DNA of 64,000 nucleotides from Dyella kyungheensis. GTDB lineage: Bacteria > Pseudomonadota > Gammaproteobacteria > Xanthomonadales > Rhodanobacteraceae. The notes under the pieces are model-generated. The model saw only the letters and a program-made list of their open reading frames with translations, had not been told where the DNA came from and ran no database searches. The stretch covers positions 1-64,000 of the forward strand of contig NZ_JADIKC010000012.1 of assembly GCF_016905005.1 (NCBI RefSeq), read 5' to 3'. Every line of letters begins with the position of its first letter. Within the stretch, counting starts at the first letter, position 1. Positions 41,276 to 50,383 of this stretch are shown here, piece by piece. A program made the position numbers and the translations under genes.

Positions 41276-44050
41276 TCAGAACTTGAAGTTGGCCTTGAGC
41301 ATGTACTGGCGACCGGTCACGTACTCGTTCGCCAGCTGCGTCTTGCTGCCCAGGTACGCGTAGTACTTGGAGTTCAGCAGATTGAGCATGTTGAGGGTGA
41401 CCGAGAAGTTCTGGTTGATCTGGTAACCCAGCGTCGCGTCCAGTTCCTTGAAGCCGTCGATATAGGTCGGCGCGGCACCGGCCACGTAACCACCGGCGAG
41501 GTAGCTGGAACGGTAGCTGTAGGCCAGGCTGGCGCTGTACGGGCCTTCTTCGTAGTACGGGGCCACCGTGTACGAGTTCTTGGAGTTGTACGGGAGGGCA
41601 CCGCCGCTCTTGGTGTTGGCGTCCGAGTACGTGTAGTTGGCACGCAGACCGAAGCCGTAGCCATACGCCTGCTGGTAGCTGATGGTGCCGCCCTTGACGG
41701 TGGCGCGGCCGCCATCTTCCGGCGCGGAGACGCTGTAGTTGCAGATGCCTGCCGTGGTGCACTGGCCCGAAGCGACCAGCGACTGGCCGGTCAGGCCATC
41801 GGCGAAGCCCGGCAGCGTCCACGAACCATTGACGCGTTCCTGGAAGGTGGCCTTGTTGACGATGTAGTTGAGCACGTTCTTGTAGAAGAACGACACAGCC
41901 ACCATCGACTGCGGGTTGAAGTACCACTCGGCCGAACCGTCCCAGTTGACGGCGCGGTACGGGTTGACGTTCGGGTTGCCGGCCGAGGCCGTCAGCACCG
42001 TGTCGTTGGCGGCGAAATACGGCGCCATCTGGTTGTACGGCGCGTACGCGATGGTCTCCGAGCCCGCGCCGCGCAGGATGATGTCCGGCGTGACGTTGTA
42101 GGCGATGTTGAACGACGGCAGCCAGTCGTTATGCGTGCTCTTCTGCGTGATGTAACCGAAGCCGCTCGGGAAGTCGCAGCCCCAGACGTCCGCCGTGGCG
42201 CACGGTGCAGGGATCACCCAACCGCTGCTGGTGTTCTGGGTGTGCACGAAGCGCGCGCCGATGTTGCCATGCAGGTTGTCGTTGCCGAAGTTGGCCTGCA
42301 GGTAACCCGCCGTGTTCTGCTGCTGGATGGCGAAGGTGTTGTCCCAGTACGAGTTGGGATCCTGCACCGTGCCGAAGCCCGGGCTGTTCTGGATGGCATC
42401 GAAGATGGCCTGCGCGCCAGCGGTCTGCACGTGCTGGACCATGCTCTGGCTCAGGCCAAGATCCTTGGAACCGGACAGGTCGGTCAGGCCGCCGAAGCCG
42501 ATCTGGCTGAGCGTGAGCGTCTGCGCGCCGGTGAACACGTTGAGGGTCTGGCTTTCCCAGTGCGAGGCGTAACGCGCGCCGACACTGATGGAGTTGAGGA
42601 AACCGTCGAAGTCCTTGGTGAAATCGAGCTGACCGTAAGTGTCCTTAGCCTTGTAGAGCTCCTTGCCCAGGTTGCCTGCCCAGCCGTTGTCGGCCCAGTA
42701 GTTGGGATCGTTGGCGGTGGAGGGATCGTCGAACTGCGCGCCCTTGTTCAGCGACCAGCTGTAGCCGCCGCCGTAGAAGATTTCCTTCACCGCCTGTTCC
42801 ATCGGGTTGCGCGAGACGCTCACGCCGGCCTGGCCGCTCAGGCGCCAGCCGTCACCCTTGTACTCGCCCGACAGGTCCACACCCTTGGTGGTGATGACCG
42901 ACTTGCGTGCGTTGTTGTCGGTATAGGTGTGCGCGGTGCTGGCGCAGGCGAGGTCGTTGACACACGGCGTACCGGCCTGGGTGCCGCCGGTGATGATGCC
43001 GTTGGGGCCTTCGGTCAGCGAGGTGATGCCGGCCGGCGAATTGGCCGCCCACGGATACATCGACTGGTTGACGTTGCTGAGGTTGTCGCGCGCGTACATC
43101 AGGCCCAGGTTGAAGCCCAGGTTTTCGGTCGGCTTCCACTGGATGTTGCTGGTGACGCTGTCGCGCTTCTCGGTCTGCTCGAAGTTGGCCGCGTTGACTT
43201 CCTGCGGCACCAGGTCCGAGCCCTTGATCTTGCCGGCGGCAATCTCGTTCTGCAGCGCCGCGTTGCCGGTAGCCAACGAGGACACCGTGGAATAGCCGAA
43301 CACTTCCATGCCTTCGCGGTTCTGGAACTGCTCGTAGTGTTGGGCCGATACGTCGACGCCGAAGGTCTTGGCGTCGTTATGCCAGCTGTAGAACACCGAG
43401 CCCGACGGACGGCTGCTCTCGACCATGTCGTTGTAGTTCACGCCGAACGAACCGGTCAGCGTATTGGACGGCACGTCCAGCGGCTTGATCGTGTGCATGA
43501 TGATGGTGCCGCCAAGCGCGCCTTCCGCCAGGCGGGCTTCCGGGCTCTTGTAGATCTCGAGGTTGCCGATCACTTCCGGCGCGAGCAGCGAGAAGTTGAA
43601 GCCGCGGTTCGGCGCGTCATCGTACAGCCATACCGCCTGCGCCACCGGGTGACCATCGAGCAGCGTGAGGTTGAGGCTGGGATCCATGCCGTTGATGCTG
43701 ACGCGCTGGGTCGCGCCGAACTGGCGATCGAGCGTGACGCCCGGAACCTGGGCCAGGGCTTCGGCCACGTTGCTGGCGGGGAACTTGCCGATGTCTTCGG
43801 CGGTGATCGCATCGACGATGGCGTCGGCATTGCGCTTGGTGTCCATCGACGCCTGCAGGCTCGCGCGGATACCTGTAACGGTGACGGTTTCCAGCTGCTT
43901 GGCCTTGGCCTGGTCAGCGGTGGCCTGGTCGGACGACGACGACTGGGCGGCCGGGCCGCTGGTCTTGGTCGCGTCCTGCGCGTGGATGGAGCCAACCAAA
44001 CACAGGCCGGCGATGATGCTGGCTGCTAGCAGAGTCTTGCGGTGTGACAT
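41276..44050 (-). CDS. TonB-dependent receptor 2 of the GlcNAc locus
   Basis: 924 aa. Signal peptide MSHRKTLLAASIIAGLCLVG, linker, TonB box LETVTVTGIRASLQASMD (about 52-69), plug (about 75-210: ITAEDIGKFPASNVAEALAQ, VPGVTLDRQFGATQRVSING, LEIYKSPEARLAEGALGGTI) and a barrel ending in Phe (MLKANFKF). It belongs to the GIRASL-type receptor group frequent in glycan loci of Xanthomonads and Caulobacterales. DNA around the signal peptide and leader (44000-44090) is almost the same as at receptor 1. It lies downstream of kinase copy 2 on the same strand. The predicted ligand is a GlcNAc oligomer, from context only. Confidence 0.94.
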   Translation of the reverse strand: MSHRKTLLAASIIAGLCLVGSIHAQDATKTSGPAAQSSSSDQATADQAKAKQLETVTVTGIRASLQASMDTKRNADAIVDAITAEDIGKFPASNVAEALAQVPGVTLDRQFGATQRVSINGMDPSLNLTLLDGHPVAQAVWLYDDAPNRGFNFSLLAPEVIGNLEIYKSPEARLAEGALGGTIIMHTIKPLDVPSNTLTGSFGVNYNDMVESSRPSGSVFYSWHNDAKTFGVDVSAQHYEQFQNREGMEVFGYSTVSSLATGNAALQNEIAAGKIKGSDLVPQEVNAANFEQTEKRDSVTSNIQWKPTENLGFNLGLMYARDNLSNVNQSMYPWAANSPAGITSLTEGPNGIITGGTQAGTPCVNDLACASTAHTYTDNNARKSVITTKGVDLSGEYKGDGWRLSGQAGVSVSRNPMEQAVKEIFYGGGYSWSLNKGAQFDDPSTANDPNYWADNGWAGNLGKELYKAKDTYGQLDFTKDFDGFLNSISVGARYASHWESQTLNVFTGAQTLTLSQIGFGGLTDLSGSKDLGLSQSMVQHVQTAGAQAIFDAIQNSPGFGTVQDPNSYWDNTFAIQQQNTAGYLQANFGNDNLHGNIGARFVHTQNTSSGWVIPAPCATADVWGCDFPSGFGYITQKSTHNDWLPSFNIAYNVTPDIILRGAGSETIAYAPYNQMAPYFAANDTVLTASAGNPNVNPYRAVNWDGSAEWYFNPQSMVAVSFFYKNVLNYIVNKATFQERVNGSWTLPGFADGLTGQSLVASGQCTTAGICNYSVSAPEDGGRATVKGGTISYQQAYGYGFGLRANYTYSDANTKSGGALPYNSKNSYTVAPYYEEGPYSASLAYSYRSSYLAGGYVAGAAPTYIDGFKELDATLGYQINQNFSVTLNMLNLLNSKYYAYLGSKTQLANEYVTGRQYMLKANFKF

Positions 44051-44144
44051 GAGATCCTCCCCTCGAAGGCGTTTCTGCAGCGGGCGCTGTGGGACGTCCG
44101 GCTGCGGCGTGGCGATGGGCTTGCGCCCGGTTAGTTGATGGGTC

Positions 44145-45254
44145 CTACCTGGTTACTGCGCTCTCCCCGGCGCGAGAGCCCGCGAAGGCGCTTGAGCCGT
44201 CTTGCAAATCCAGAAACAGCCCGGCGGCACCGATCACACCGTGCTGGCCGTGCTCCATCAGTCGTACGGGAACCTGTTGCAGGAAGGCGCGCATCACGCC
44301 TTTGTTGAAAAAGCGCTGGCGGAAACTGCTGGCAAGCAACGCTTCGCGGATCTGCGGAAGAATCCCGCCGGCCAGGAACACCCCGCCGCGCGCGCCGTAC
44401 AGCAGACACAGGTCGCCCACGAAGCTGCCGAGCAAACCGCAGAACACATCCAGGGCTTCCACGGCCGCTTCGTCGCTGCGCTCCAGCGCCGACTGCGTCA
44501 CCTGGCTCGGCAGCGTGAGCACCGGGGCCTGGCCGCGCAGCGTGCACAGCGCGCGATAGAGGTTGAGCAAGCCGGGACCCGACAGCGCGTGTTCGAACGA
44601 CACATAGGCGCGATCGCGCGACAGCGTGCGAAGAATCTCGATCTCGCGTTCGTTGCCCGGCGCCAGCGCGATCTGGCCCGCTTCGGTGGCCAGCACGGTG
44701 GCGTGCGGCTTGCCCGGCAACAGCACCGCCGAACCCAGGCCAGTGCCCGGACCCATCACCAGCACCGGACCGTCGGCGGGCGGTGCCTCGCTTTCGATCA
44801 CCGCGGTAGTGTCGGCCTGGCTGAGGAACTGGGTGGCATAGGCCACCGCTTCGAAATCGTTGACGACCGCGAGCTGTTCGATGCCCAGGCTGTCGCGGAT
44901 ATCGCGGATGGAGACCGGCCAGGGCAAGTTGTCGTTGACGATGGCGTCGCCCAGCACATAGCCGGCACTGGCGACCGCGCAACGGCTCACATGCACCGAG
45001 TGATCGAGCTGGCCCACGAAGTCCTGCAGCACGGCAGTGAGGCTCGGCCAGTCCGCACACGCATAGCGGTGGTACTGCAGCACCGTCACCGGACGCGTGC
45101 CGTCCGGATCGCGGCTGACCAGCCCGATGCGAGCGTGCGTTCCTCCGACGTCGGCGGCGAGAAACGCCCCCGACGGGAGCGGCAGCCGACGCGCCTCCAG
45201 ACTGTGGTTACTGCTTTGCGCCACCGTCATCCCCTCGTCATTCCTGTGTCGCAT
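44145..45254 (-). CDS. Sugar kinase of the glucokinase family, copy 2; probable GlcNAc kinase
   Basis: 369 aa. The core (from FLAADVGGTHARIG to MEHGQHGVIGAAGL) is nearly identical to copy 1, with LVMGPGTGLGSAVLLPG and GGVFLAGGILPQI. The N-terminus differs: the ATG used by copy 1 is present here (ATGACGAGG) but runs into TGA after four codons. The protein must start either at 45254 or at the ATG at 45230 (MTVAQSSNHS). The C-terminus is extended by about 20 Ser/Ala/Gly-rich residues. It would make GlcNAc-6-phosphate for NagA. Operator at 45298-45311 precedes it. It is transcribed divergently from nagP. Confidence 0.9.
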   Translation of the reverse strand: MRHRNDEGMTVAQSSNHSLEARRLPLPSGAFLAADVGGTHARIGLVSRDPDGTRPVTVLQYHRYACADWPSLTAVLQDFVGQLDHSVHVSRCAVASAGYVLGDAIVNDNLPWPVSIRDIRDSLGIEQLAVVNDFEAVAYATQFLSQADTTAVIESEAPPADGPVLVMGPGTGLGSAVLLPGKPHATVLATEAGQIALAPGNEREIEILRTLSRDRAYVSFEHALSGPGLLNLYRALCTLRGQAPVLTLPSQVTQSALERSDEAAVEALDVFCGLLGSFVGDLCLLYGARGGVFLAGGILPQIREALLASSFRQRFFNKGVMRAFLQQVPVRLMEHGQHGVIGAAGLFLDLQDGSSAFAGSRAGESAVTR

Positions 45255-45297
45255 TGCCCTGCCTGCGACCCGATTTTGACCCGAGTCTTGACTCGCA

Positions 45298-45311
45298 TGA
45301 CAACGTTGTCA
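45298..45311. promoter_or_regulatory. LacI-type operator overlapping the kinase-2 promoter
   Basis: Perfect 14-bp palindrome TGACAACGTTGTCA. On the minus strand it overlaps TTGACA, with a 17-base spacer to AAGACT, so the operator covers the -35. The same arrangement is found before kinase copy 1. Confidence 0.82.
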
Positions 45312-45550
45312 ACAGACCGTTTTTTCATGCGAAACAAGGGTTTGGCGCAGGCCAGCAATCGCAGCAAATGACGCCCTCAACGCAAGATCATGATGCGGTG
45401 CAACACCATGTAAATAAAGCATTTTTTAACTAACGTGAGGCGCTGCCTCGGGGCCATATCACCCCTATTGCGACGCAGCACGAGGGTGCCCGAACGCGAT
45501 CCTTGCGATCCTCGCCTTGTGCACCTTTGGATGGCTCACTCGTGTCAGAA

Positions 45551-45580
45551 TTTGACAACGTTACGCATAGCGTCGATAAA
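45551..45580 (+). promoter_or_regulatory. nagP promoter with overlapping half-operator
   Basis: TTGACA (45552-45557), 17 bases, GATAAA (45575-45580). The -35 forms the left half of an operator TTGACAAC-GTTACGCA whose right half is degenerate. It gives a strong sigma-70 promoter under probable control of the LacI-family protein. Confidence 0.75.
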
Positions 45581-45685
45581 CGCTCATCTCTCCCTCTGTT
45601 TCACAGCGAGGGAGGGGCTTTGAGGGGGAATCGGACCTGTGCTGGTCCATCGTTCAGCGGCCATCCGCGGGGAGTAAGTCCATCC

Positions 45686-46972
45686 ATGTCTGCCACTACG
45701 CTTGCCGCTGGCGAGCCACGCTCATCCAGCGTGGTGCCGATGCTGATCATCGGCGTGTTGTTCTTCATTTTCGGCTTCGTGACCTGGCTCAACGGTCCGC
45801 TGATCACCTTCGTGAAGCTCGCCTTCAACGTCGATGACGTGTCCGCTTTCTTCGTACCGCTGGTGTTCTATTTTTCGTACTTCTTCCTGGCCATTCCTGC
45901 GTCGAGCGTGCTTCGCCGCACCGGCATGAAGAAGGGCATGGGCCTGGGGTTGTTCGTGATGGCGATTGGCGCGGTGCTGTTCGGCCAGTTCGTCAGCATG
46001 CGCATCTTCTATCCGGCGCTGGCCGGCCTGTTCGTGATCGGCGCGGGCCTCGCGCTGCTGCAGACCGCTTCCAATCCGTACATCAGCATTCTCGGCCCGA
46101 TCGACAGCGCCGCGCAGCGCATCGCCTTCATGGGCATCTGCAACAAGGTGGCCGGTGCGCTGGCGCCGTTCGTGTTCGGCGCGCTGGTCTTGTCGGGTAT
46201 CGACACCTTCGACCAGCAGGTCAAGGACGCCGCCTCGCCCGAGGCAAGGGAGGCGCTGCTCAACGCATTCGCCGCCAAGATCCACATGCCGTACATGATC
46301 ATGGCCGGCCTGCTGGTGGTGCTGGCGATCTGGGTGGTGCGCTCGCCGCTGCCGGAGATCAAACCCTCGGGTGCAAACGCCGAAGCGGATATCGGCCATG
46401 CCAAGGGCGGCATCTTCAGCTTCCCGCACTTGTGGCTGGGCGTGCTGTGCCTGTTCCTCTACGTGGGCGTGGAAGTGATGGCGGGCGACGCCATCGGTAC
46501 CTACGGCCAGGGTTTCGGCCTGCCGCTGGACGAGACCAAGCACTTCACCTCGTACACGCTGATCGCCATGCTCGGCGGTTACCTCGCGGGCCTGGTGCTG
46601 ATTCCCCGCTTCATCTCGCAGCAAAGCTACCTGGCGGTATCGGCGGTGCTCGGCGTGCTGTTCACGCTGGGCGCGTACATCACCACCGGCCATACCTCGG
46701 TGGGTTTCGTCGCCGCCCTGGGTTTCGCCAACGCCATGATGTGGCCGGCGATCTTCCCGCTGGCCATCCACGGCCTGGGCCGCCTTACCGAACGCGGCTC
46801 GGCGCTGCTGATCATGGCGATCGCCGGCGGCGCGCTGGTGCCGCAGCTGTTCGTGCACCTGAAGCAGTACTTCAACTTCCAGCTGGTATTCATGGTCCTG
46901 ATGGTGCCCTGCTACCTGTACATCCTCTACTACGGCGTGAGGGGGCATCGCGTCGGCCAGCACGCGCGCTGA
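45686..46972 (+). CDS. nagP: GlcNAc permease NagP (FHS/FucP-type MFS transporter)
   Basis: 428 aa, twelve membrane segments. Start MSATTLAAGEP at 45686 with GGGGAG 11 bases upstream. Family pattern: GVLFFIFGFVTWLNGPLITF, then VFYFSYFFLAIPASSVLRRTG, GAGLALLQTASNPYISILGP and FCN-like MGICNKVAGALAPFVFG; FANAMMWPAIFPLAIHGLGR near the C-terminus is typical of the fucose/GlcNAc proton symporter family. It imports free GlcNAc (proton symport) across the inner membrane. First gene of nagP-lacI-nagB2-nagA, with small gaps. Sugar identity follows from the operon; a different hexose would be possible in isolation. Confidence 0.93.
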   Translation: MSATTLAAGEPRSSSVVPMLIIGVLFFIFGFVTWLNGPLITFVKLAFNVDDVSAFFVPLVFYFSYFFLAIPASSVLRRTGMKKGMGLGLFVMAIGAVLFGQFVSMRIFYPALAGLFVIGAGLALLQTASNPYISILGPIDSAAQRIAFMGICNKVAGALAPFVFGALVLSGIDTFDQQVKDAASPEAREALLNAFAAKIHMPYMIMAGLLVVLAIWVVRSPLPEIKPSGANAEADIGHAKGGIFSFPHLWLGVLCLFLYVGVEVMAGDAIGTYGQGFGLPLDETKHFTSYTLIAMLGGYLAGLVLIPRFISQQSYLAVSAVLGVLFTLGAYITTGHTSVGFVAALGFANAMMWPAIFPLAIHGLGRLTERGSALLIMAIAGGALVPQLFVHLKQYFNFQLVFMVLMVPCYLYILYYGVRGHRVGQHAR

Positions 46973-47055
46973 AGCCTCGGCCGGCGCCTTCCGCGCCGCC
47001 GGGCAAGGCCCCGCTGGGCTACGATGCCGCTACTTACCGATAGCCGGAGTTTCTT

Positions 47056-48111
47056 GTGTTGCGCAACCCCACCATCAAGGACGTCGCCAAGCGTTCCGGC
47101 GTTTCGCTCAAGACCGTCTCGCGCGTGATCAATCACGAGGCATCGGTTCGCGCCGATACGCGCGAAAAGGTCGAGCGCGCAATCGAGGCCCTGGGCTATC
47201 AGCCCAATCCTTCCGCGCGCGGCCTGCGCAGCACGCATGCCTACGCGATCGGGCTGGTCTACGACAACCCGAACGCGCACTACGTGATCAGCATGCAGGA
47301 CGGCGTGTTGTCGGCCTGTCGCGAGCGTGGCTTCGGCCTGCTGATCCATCCGTGCGATTCGACCTCGCCCGATCTGGCGGCGGAGTTGTGCGCGCTGGTG
47401 GAACGCAATCGCCTGGCCGGCCTGGTGCTGGCGCCGCCGATGTCCGAGCAGGCCGAGCTGGTCAATACGCTGATCGCCAACGACATCAGCTTCGTGCGCA
47501 TCATTTCCTCGCGCGACGATCCTCATGACGGCGCACCGTGCGTCTACATCGACGACCGTAGCGCCGCTTACGCGATCACCGAACACCTGATCCAGATGGG
47601 TCACAAGCGCATCGGCTTCCTGTGGGGCGAACCGCATCACCGGTCCAGCCCGGAGCGTTACCAGGGCTATGCCGACGCATTGCGCGACTACGGCCTGCCG
47701 CTCGACAAGAAGCTGGTGCTGCCCGGCCGTTATGCGTTCGACGACGGTTTCCGTGGTGCCCGCAAGCTGCTGGCGCTGAAGGATCCACCGACCGCGATCT
47801 TCGGCAGCAACGACGAAATCGCGGCCGGCGTGCTCGCGGCGGCACGTTCGAGCAACGTGGATGTGCCGTGGGGGCTGTCCATCGCCGGCTTCGAGGACAG
47901 CCCGTTCTCCAAGCAGGCATGGCCTGCGCTCACCACCGCGCGGCAGTCCACCAGCGATATCGGCCGCCATGCGGCGCTGCAGCTGATGGCCGAATTGCAG
48001 CGCAAGGCTGGCGCGGCGGTCGAGCTGCCGCACAGCGAATGTTTTGTACCCGAACTGGTCGTGCGCGGTTCCACCGCGCCACCGCAAACCCCGGCGCCCC
48101 GCAAGGGTTGA
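47056..48111 (+). CDS. nagQ: LacI-family transcriptional regulator of the GlcNAc locus (NagQ-like)
   Basis: 351 aa from a GTG start (GGAG 7 bases upstream). LacI-type HTH TIKDVAKRSGVSLKTVSRVI (about 6-25) with hinge helix YQPNPSARGLRS (about 54-65), then a periplasmic-binding-like effector domain (SQRLVY-like AIGLVYDNPNAHYV, IGFLWGEPHHRSSPERYQGY, PTAIFGSNDEIAAGVLAAA, LSIAGFEDSPFSKQAWPALT). In Xanthomonads, NagQ represses the nag genes until GlcNAc or GlcN-6-P is present. The operators before both kinases and nagP are the obvious targets. The exact inducer is not visible. Confidence 0.9.
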   Translation: MLRNPTIKDVAKRSGVSLKTVSRVINHEASVRADTREKVERAIEALGYQPNPSARGLRSTHAYAIGLVYDNPNAHYVISMQDGVLSACRERGFGLLIHPCDSTSPDLAAELCALVERNRLAGLVLAPPMSEQAELVNTLIANDISFVRIISSRDDPHDGAPCVYIDDRSAAYAITEHLIQMGHKRIGFLWGEPHHRSSPERYQGYADALRDYGLPLDKKLVLPGRYAFDDGFRGARKLLALKDPPTAIFGSNDEIAAGVLAAARSSNVDVPWGLSIAGFEDSPFSKQAWPALTTARQSTSDIGRHAALQLMAELQRKAGAAVELPHSECFVPELVVRGSTAPPQTPAPRKG

Positions 48112-48173
48112 GGTCGCGCTAGCGCACCTTGGCCTCGCGGCATGCGCCTCGTGCATGTCACCGAGATAGGACG

Positions 48174-49208
48174 ATGAAAGAAGCCAGCTCCACTTTGATG
48201 TACCGCGAGGCCCACGAGGCGGCCGCCGTGGTCGAGCGTCAACTGCGCGAGAACGCGCCGATCCTGAAGACGCTCGGCGAGCAGCTGCGGGCCAAGCCGC
48301 CCCGCTTCATCGTCACCTGCGCGCGCGGCAGCTCCGATCACGCCGCCGCCTATGCCAAGTATGTGTTCGAAACCCGCCTGGGTTTGATCACCGCATCGGC
48401 CTCGCCGTCCATCTCGTCCATCTACGATGCCGACCTGCATATGGATGGCGCCTTGTTCGTCGCCATCTCGCAGTCAGGCAAGAGCCCCGACCTGCTGCGC
48501 AGCGCGCAGGCCGCGAAAGATGCCGGCGCCCACGTCGTCGCCTTGGTCAACGTGGAAGATTCCCCGCTGGCGCAGATGGCCGACACTTTCGTGCCGCTGC
48601 GTGCGGGCCCGGAGCTGAGCGTGGCCGCCACCAAGAGCTACCTCGCCACGCTGGCCGCCGTGCTGCAGCTCACCGCGCATTGGAGCAACGACGCGACGCT
48701 GCACGAAGTGGTCAATCGCCTGCCGGATGATCTGCGTCGTGGCTGGGACTGCGACTGGAGTCCGATGGTGAAGGGCCTCACCAACGCGAGCAGCCTGTTC
48801 GTGGTCGGTCGTGGCTTCGGTTTCGGCGCGGCGCTGGAAGCAGCGCTCAAGCTCAAGGAAACCTGCGGCTTGCATGCCGAGGCTTTCAGTGCCGCCGAAG
48901 TGAAGCACGGCCCGATGGCCATCGTGGGCGAAGGCTTCCCGGTGCTGTTCTTCGCACAGGGCGATGGCACGCAGGACAACACCATCGCGGTAGCCAACGA
49001 GTTCCGCTCGCGCGGCGCCCGCGTCTTCATCGCCGCGCCGGGCAACCACGATCCCGACAAGCTGCCGCTGCCGGACAACATCGCGCCCATCGTGACGCCG
49101 CTGCTCGCCGTGCAGAGTTTCTATCGCGCCGCCAGCGCACTGTCGCTGGCACGCGGTTTCGATCCTGACGTACCGCCGCATCTGCGCAAGGTCACGGAGA
49201 CGATGTAA
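48174..49208 (+). CDS. nagB-II: Glucosamine-6-phosphate deaminase, SIS-domain type (NagB-II)
   Basis: 344 aa. Start MKEASSTLMYREAHEAAAVV with AGG close upstream. Two SIS domains: the first with VTCARGSSDHAAAYAKYVFE (about 45-65) and SQSGKSPDLLRSAQAAKDAG (about 100-120), the second with LFVVGRGFGFGAALEAALKL and HAEAFSAAEVKHGPMAIV. It resembles the isomerase half of GlmS without the glutaminase domain, and members in nag loci convert GlcN-6-P to fructose-6-P and ammonia. It joins nagA by a 1-base overlap (TAATG). NagB-I is not present in the window. Confidence 0.93.
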   Translation: MKEASSTLMYREAHEAAAVVERQLRENAPILKTLGEQLRAKPPRFIVTCARGSSDHAAAYAKYVFETRLGLITASASPSISSIYDADLHMDGALFVAISQSGKSPDLLRSAQAAKDAGAHVVALVNVEDSPLAQMADTFVPLRAGPELSVAATKSYLATLAAVLQLTAHWSNDATLHEVVNRLPDDLRRGWDCDWSPMVKGLTNASSLFVVGRGFGFGAALEAALKLKETCGLHAEAFSAAEVKHGPMAIVGEGFPVLFFAQGDGTQDNTIAVANEFRSRGARVFIAAPGNHDPDKLPLPDNIAPIVTPLLAVQSFYRAASALSLARGFDPDVPPHLRKVTETM

Positions 49209-50362
49209 TGGGCACGCCACTCACCGCACTCATCAACGGTCGCGTACTCGCCGACCACGGCCCGCAGGAAGGCTTGGCGGTGCTGGTGCGCGGCGAGCGC
49301 ATCGAGGCGATCACCCGCGCGGACGATGCACGCGTCAGCGGCGCAACCAAGCACGATCTCAAGGGTCAGCTGCTGTTGCCTGGCTTCATCGACGTGCAGG
49401 TCAACGGCGGCGGCGGCGTGCTGTTCAATGCCGAGCCCACGGTGGAGGCACTCGCCGCCATCGGCGCCGCGCATCGCAAGTACGGCACCACCGGCTTCCT
49501 GCCGACGCTGATCACGGATACCGCCGAAGTGATGCGCAAGGCGCTCGATGCGGTCGATGCCGCCATCGAGCAAGGCGTGCCGGGCGTGCTCGGCATCCAC
49601 CTGGAAGGCCCGTTCCTGGCCACCGCGCGCAAGGGCATCCACGACGCCAAGCTGTTCCGCCTGCCGGATGCCGACGACATCGCCGCGATCACGCGCGATC
49701 GCCGTGGCGTGGTGATGCTCACGCTCGCCGTGGAAGAAGTGCCGCTCGATACCATCCGCCAGCTCAGCGAAGCAGGCGTGATCGTGGTCGCCGGCCATAC
49801 CGCGGCAACCTACGACACCACGCGTGCCGCGCTCGACGCGGGCGTCACCGGCTTCACCCATCTCTACAACGCGATGACGCCGCTCGGCAGCCGCGAGCCC
49901 GGCGTGGTCGGCGCGGCGCTGGACGATCCGCACAGCTGGTGCGGCTTGATCGTGGATGGCCATCACGTGCATCCGGTCGCGCTGCGCGTGGCCATTGCCG
50001 CCAAAGCCAAGGGCAAGAGCGTGCTGGTCACCGACGCGATGCCGCCGGTGGGCGCGGACAGTCCGGAATATGTGCTCAACGGCCAGACCATCATTGCCCG
50101 CGACGGCATCTGCCAGAGCGACGACGGCGTGCTCGCCGGCTCCGCGCTGGACATGGCGACCGGCGTGCGCAACCTGGTGAACATGGTCGGCCTGCCGCTG
50201 GCCGAGGCCTCACGCATGGCGAGTGCGTATCCGGCCGCGTGGCTGGGGCTCGAGCGCACGCATGGTCGCCTGGTGGCGGGCCAGCATGCGGACTTCGCGG
50301 TGCTCGATGACAAACTCTCGGTGACGGAAACCTGGATTTCAGGCATCCATTACACCGTCTGA
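49208..50362 (+). CDS. nagA: N-acetylglucosamine-6-phosphate deacetylase
   Basis: 384 aa. Amidohydrolase barrel: LLLPGFIDVQVNGGGGVLFN (the usual first His is replaced by the Q-V-N style of this family), HLEGPFLATARKGIHD (metal-binding Glu), VVAGHTAATYDTTRAALDAG (metal His), FTHLYNAMTPLGSREPGVVG and VDGHHVHP (ligand His), VLVTDAMPPVGA (catalytic Asp). It cleaves GlcNAc-6-P to GlcN-6-P and acetate. The stop of nagB-II overlaps its ATG. It is the last gene of the nagP operon and is followed by a REP-like pair. Confidence 0.97.
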   Translation: MGTPLTALINGRVLADHGPQEGLAVLVRGERIEAITRADDARVSGATKHDLKGQLLLPGFIDVQVNGGGGVLFNAEPTVEALAAIGAAHRKYGTTGFLPTLITDTAEVMRKALDAVDAAIEQGVPGVLGIHLEGPFLATARKGIHDAKLFRLPDADDIAAITRDRRGVVMLTLAVEEVPLDTIRQLSEAGVIVVAGHTAATYDTTRAALDAGVTGFTHLYNAMTPLGSREPGVVGAALDDPHSWCGLIVDGHHVHPVALRVAIAAKAKGKSVLVTDAMPPVGADSPEYVLNGQTIIARDGICQSDDGVLAGSALDMATGVRNLVNMVGLPLAEASRMASAYPAAWLGLERTHGRLVAGQHADFAVLDDKLSVTETWISGIHYTV

Positions 50363-50383
50363 CACCGCCCCCATCACTTCCCT

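Larger units (their letters stand above)
45255..45685. other. 431-bp divergent control region, kinase 2 / nagP
   Basis: Two LacI-type sites lie here, one for each direction (45298-45311, 45551-45567). An A/T-rich stretch (45405-45435) lies between them. No gene seen. The 5' untranslated part of nagP is about 100 bp. The pair of sites about 255 bp apart could support repression by DNA looping. Confidence 0.6.
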
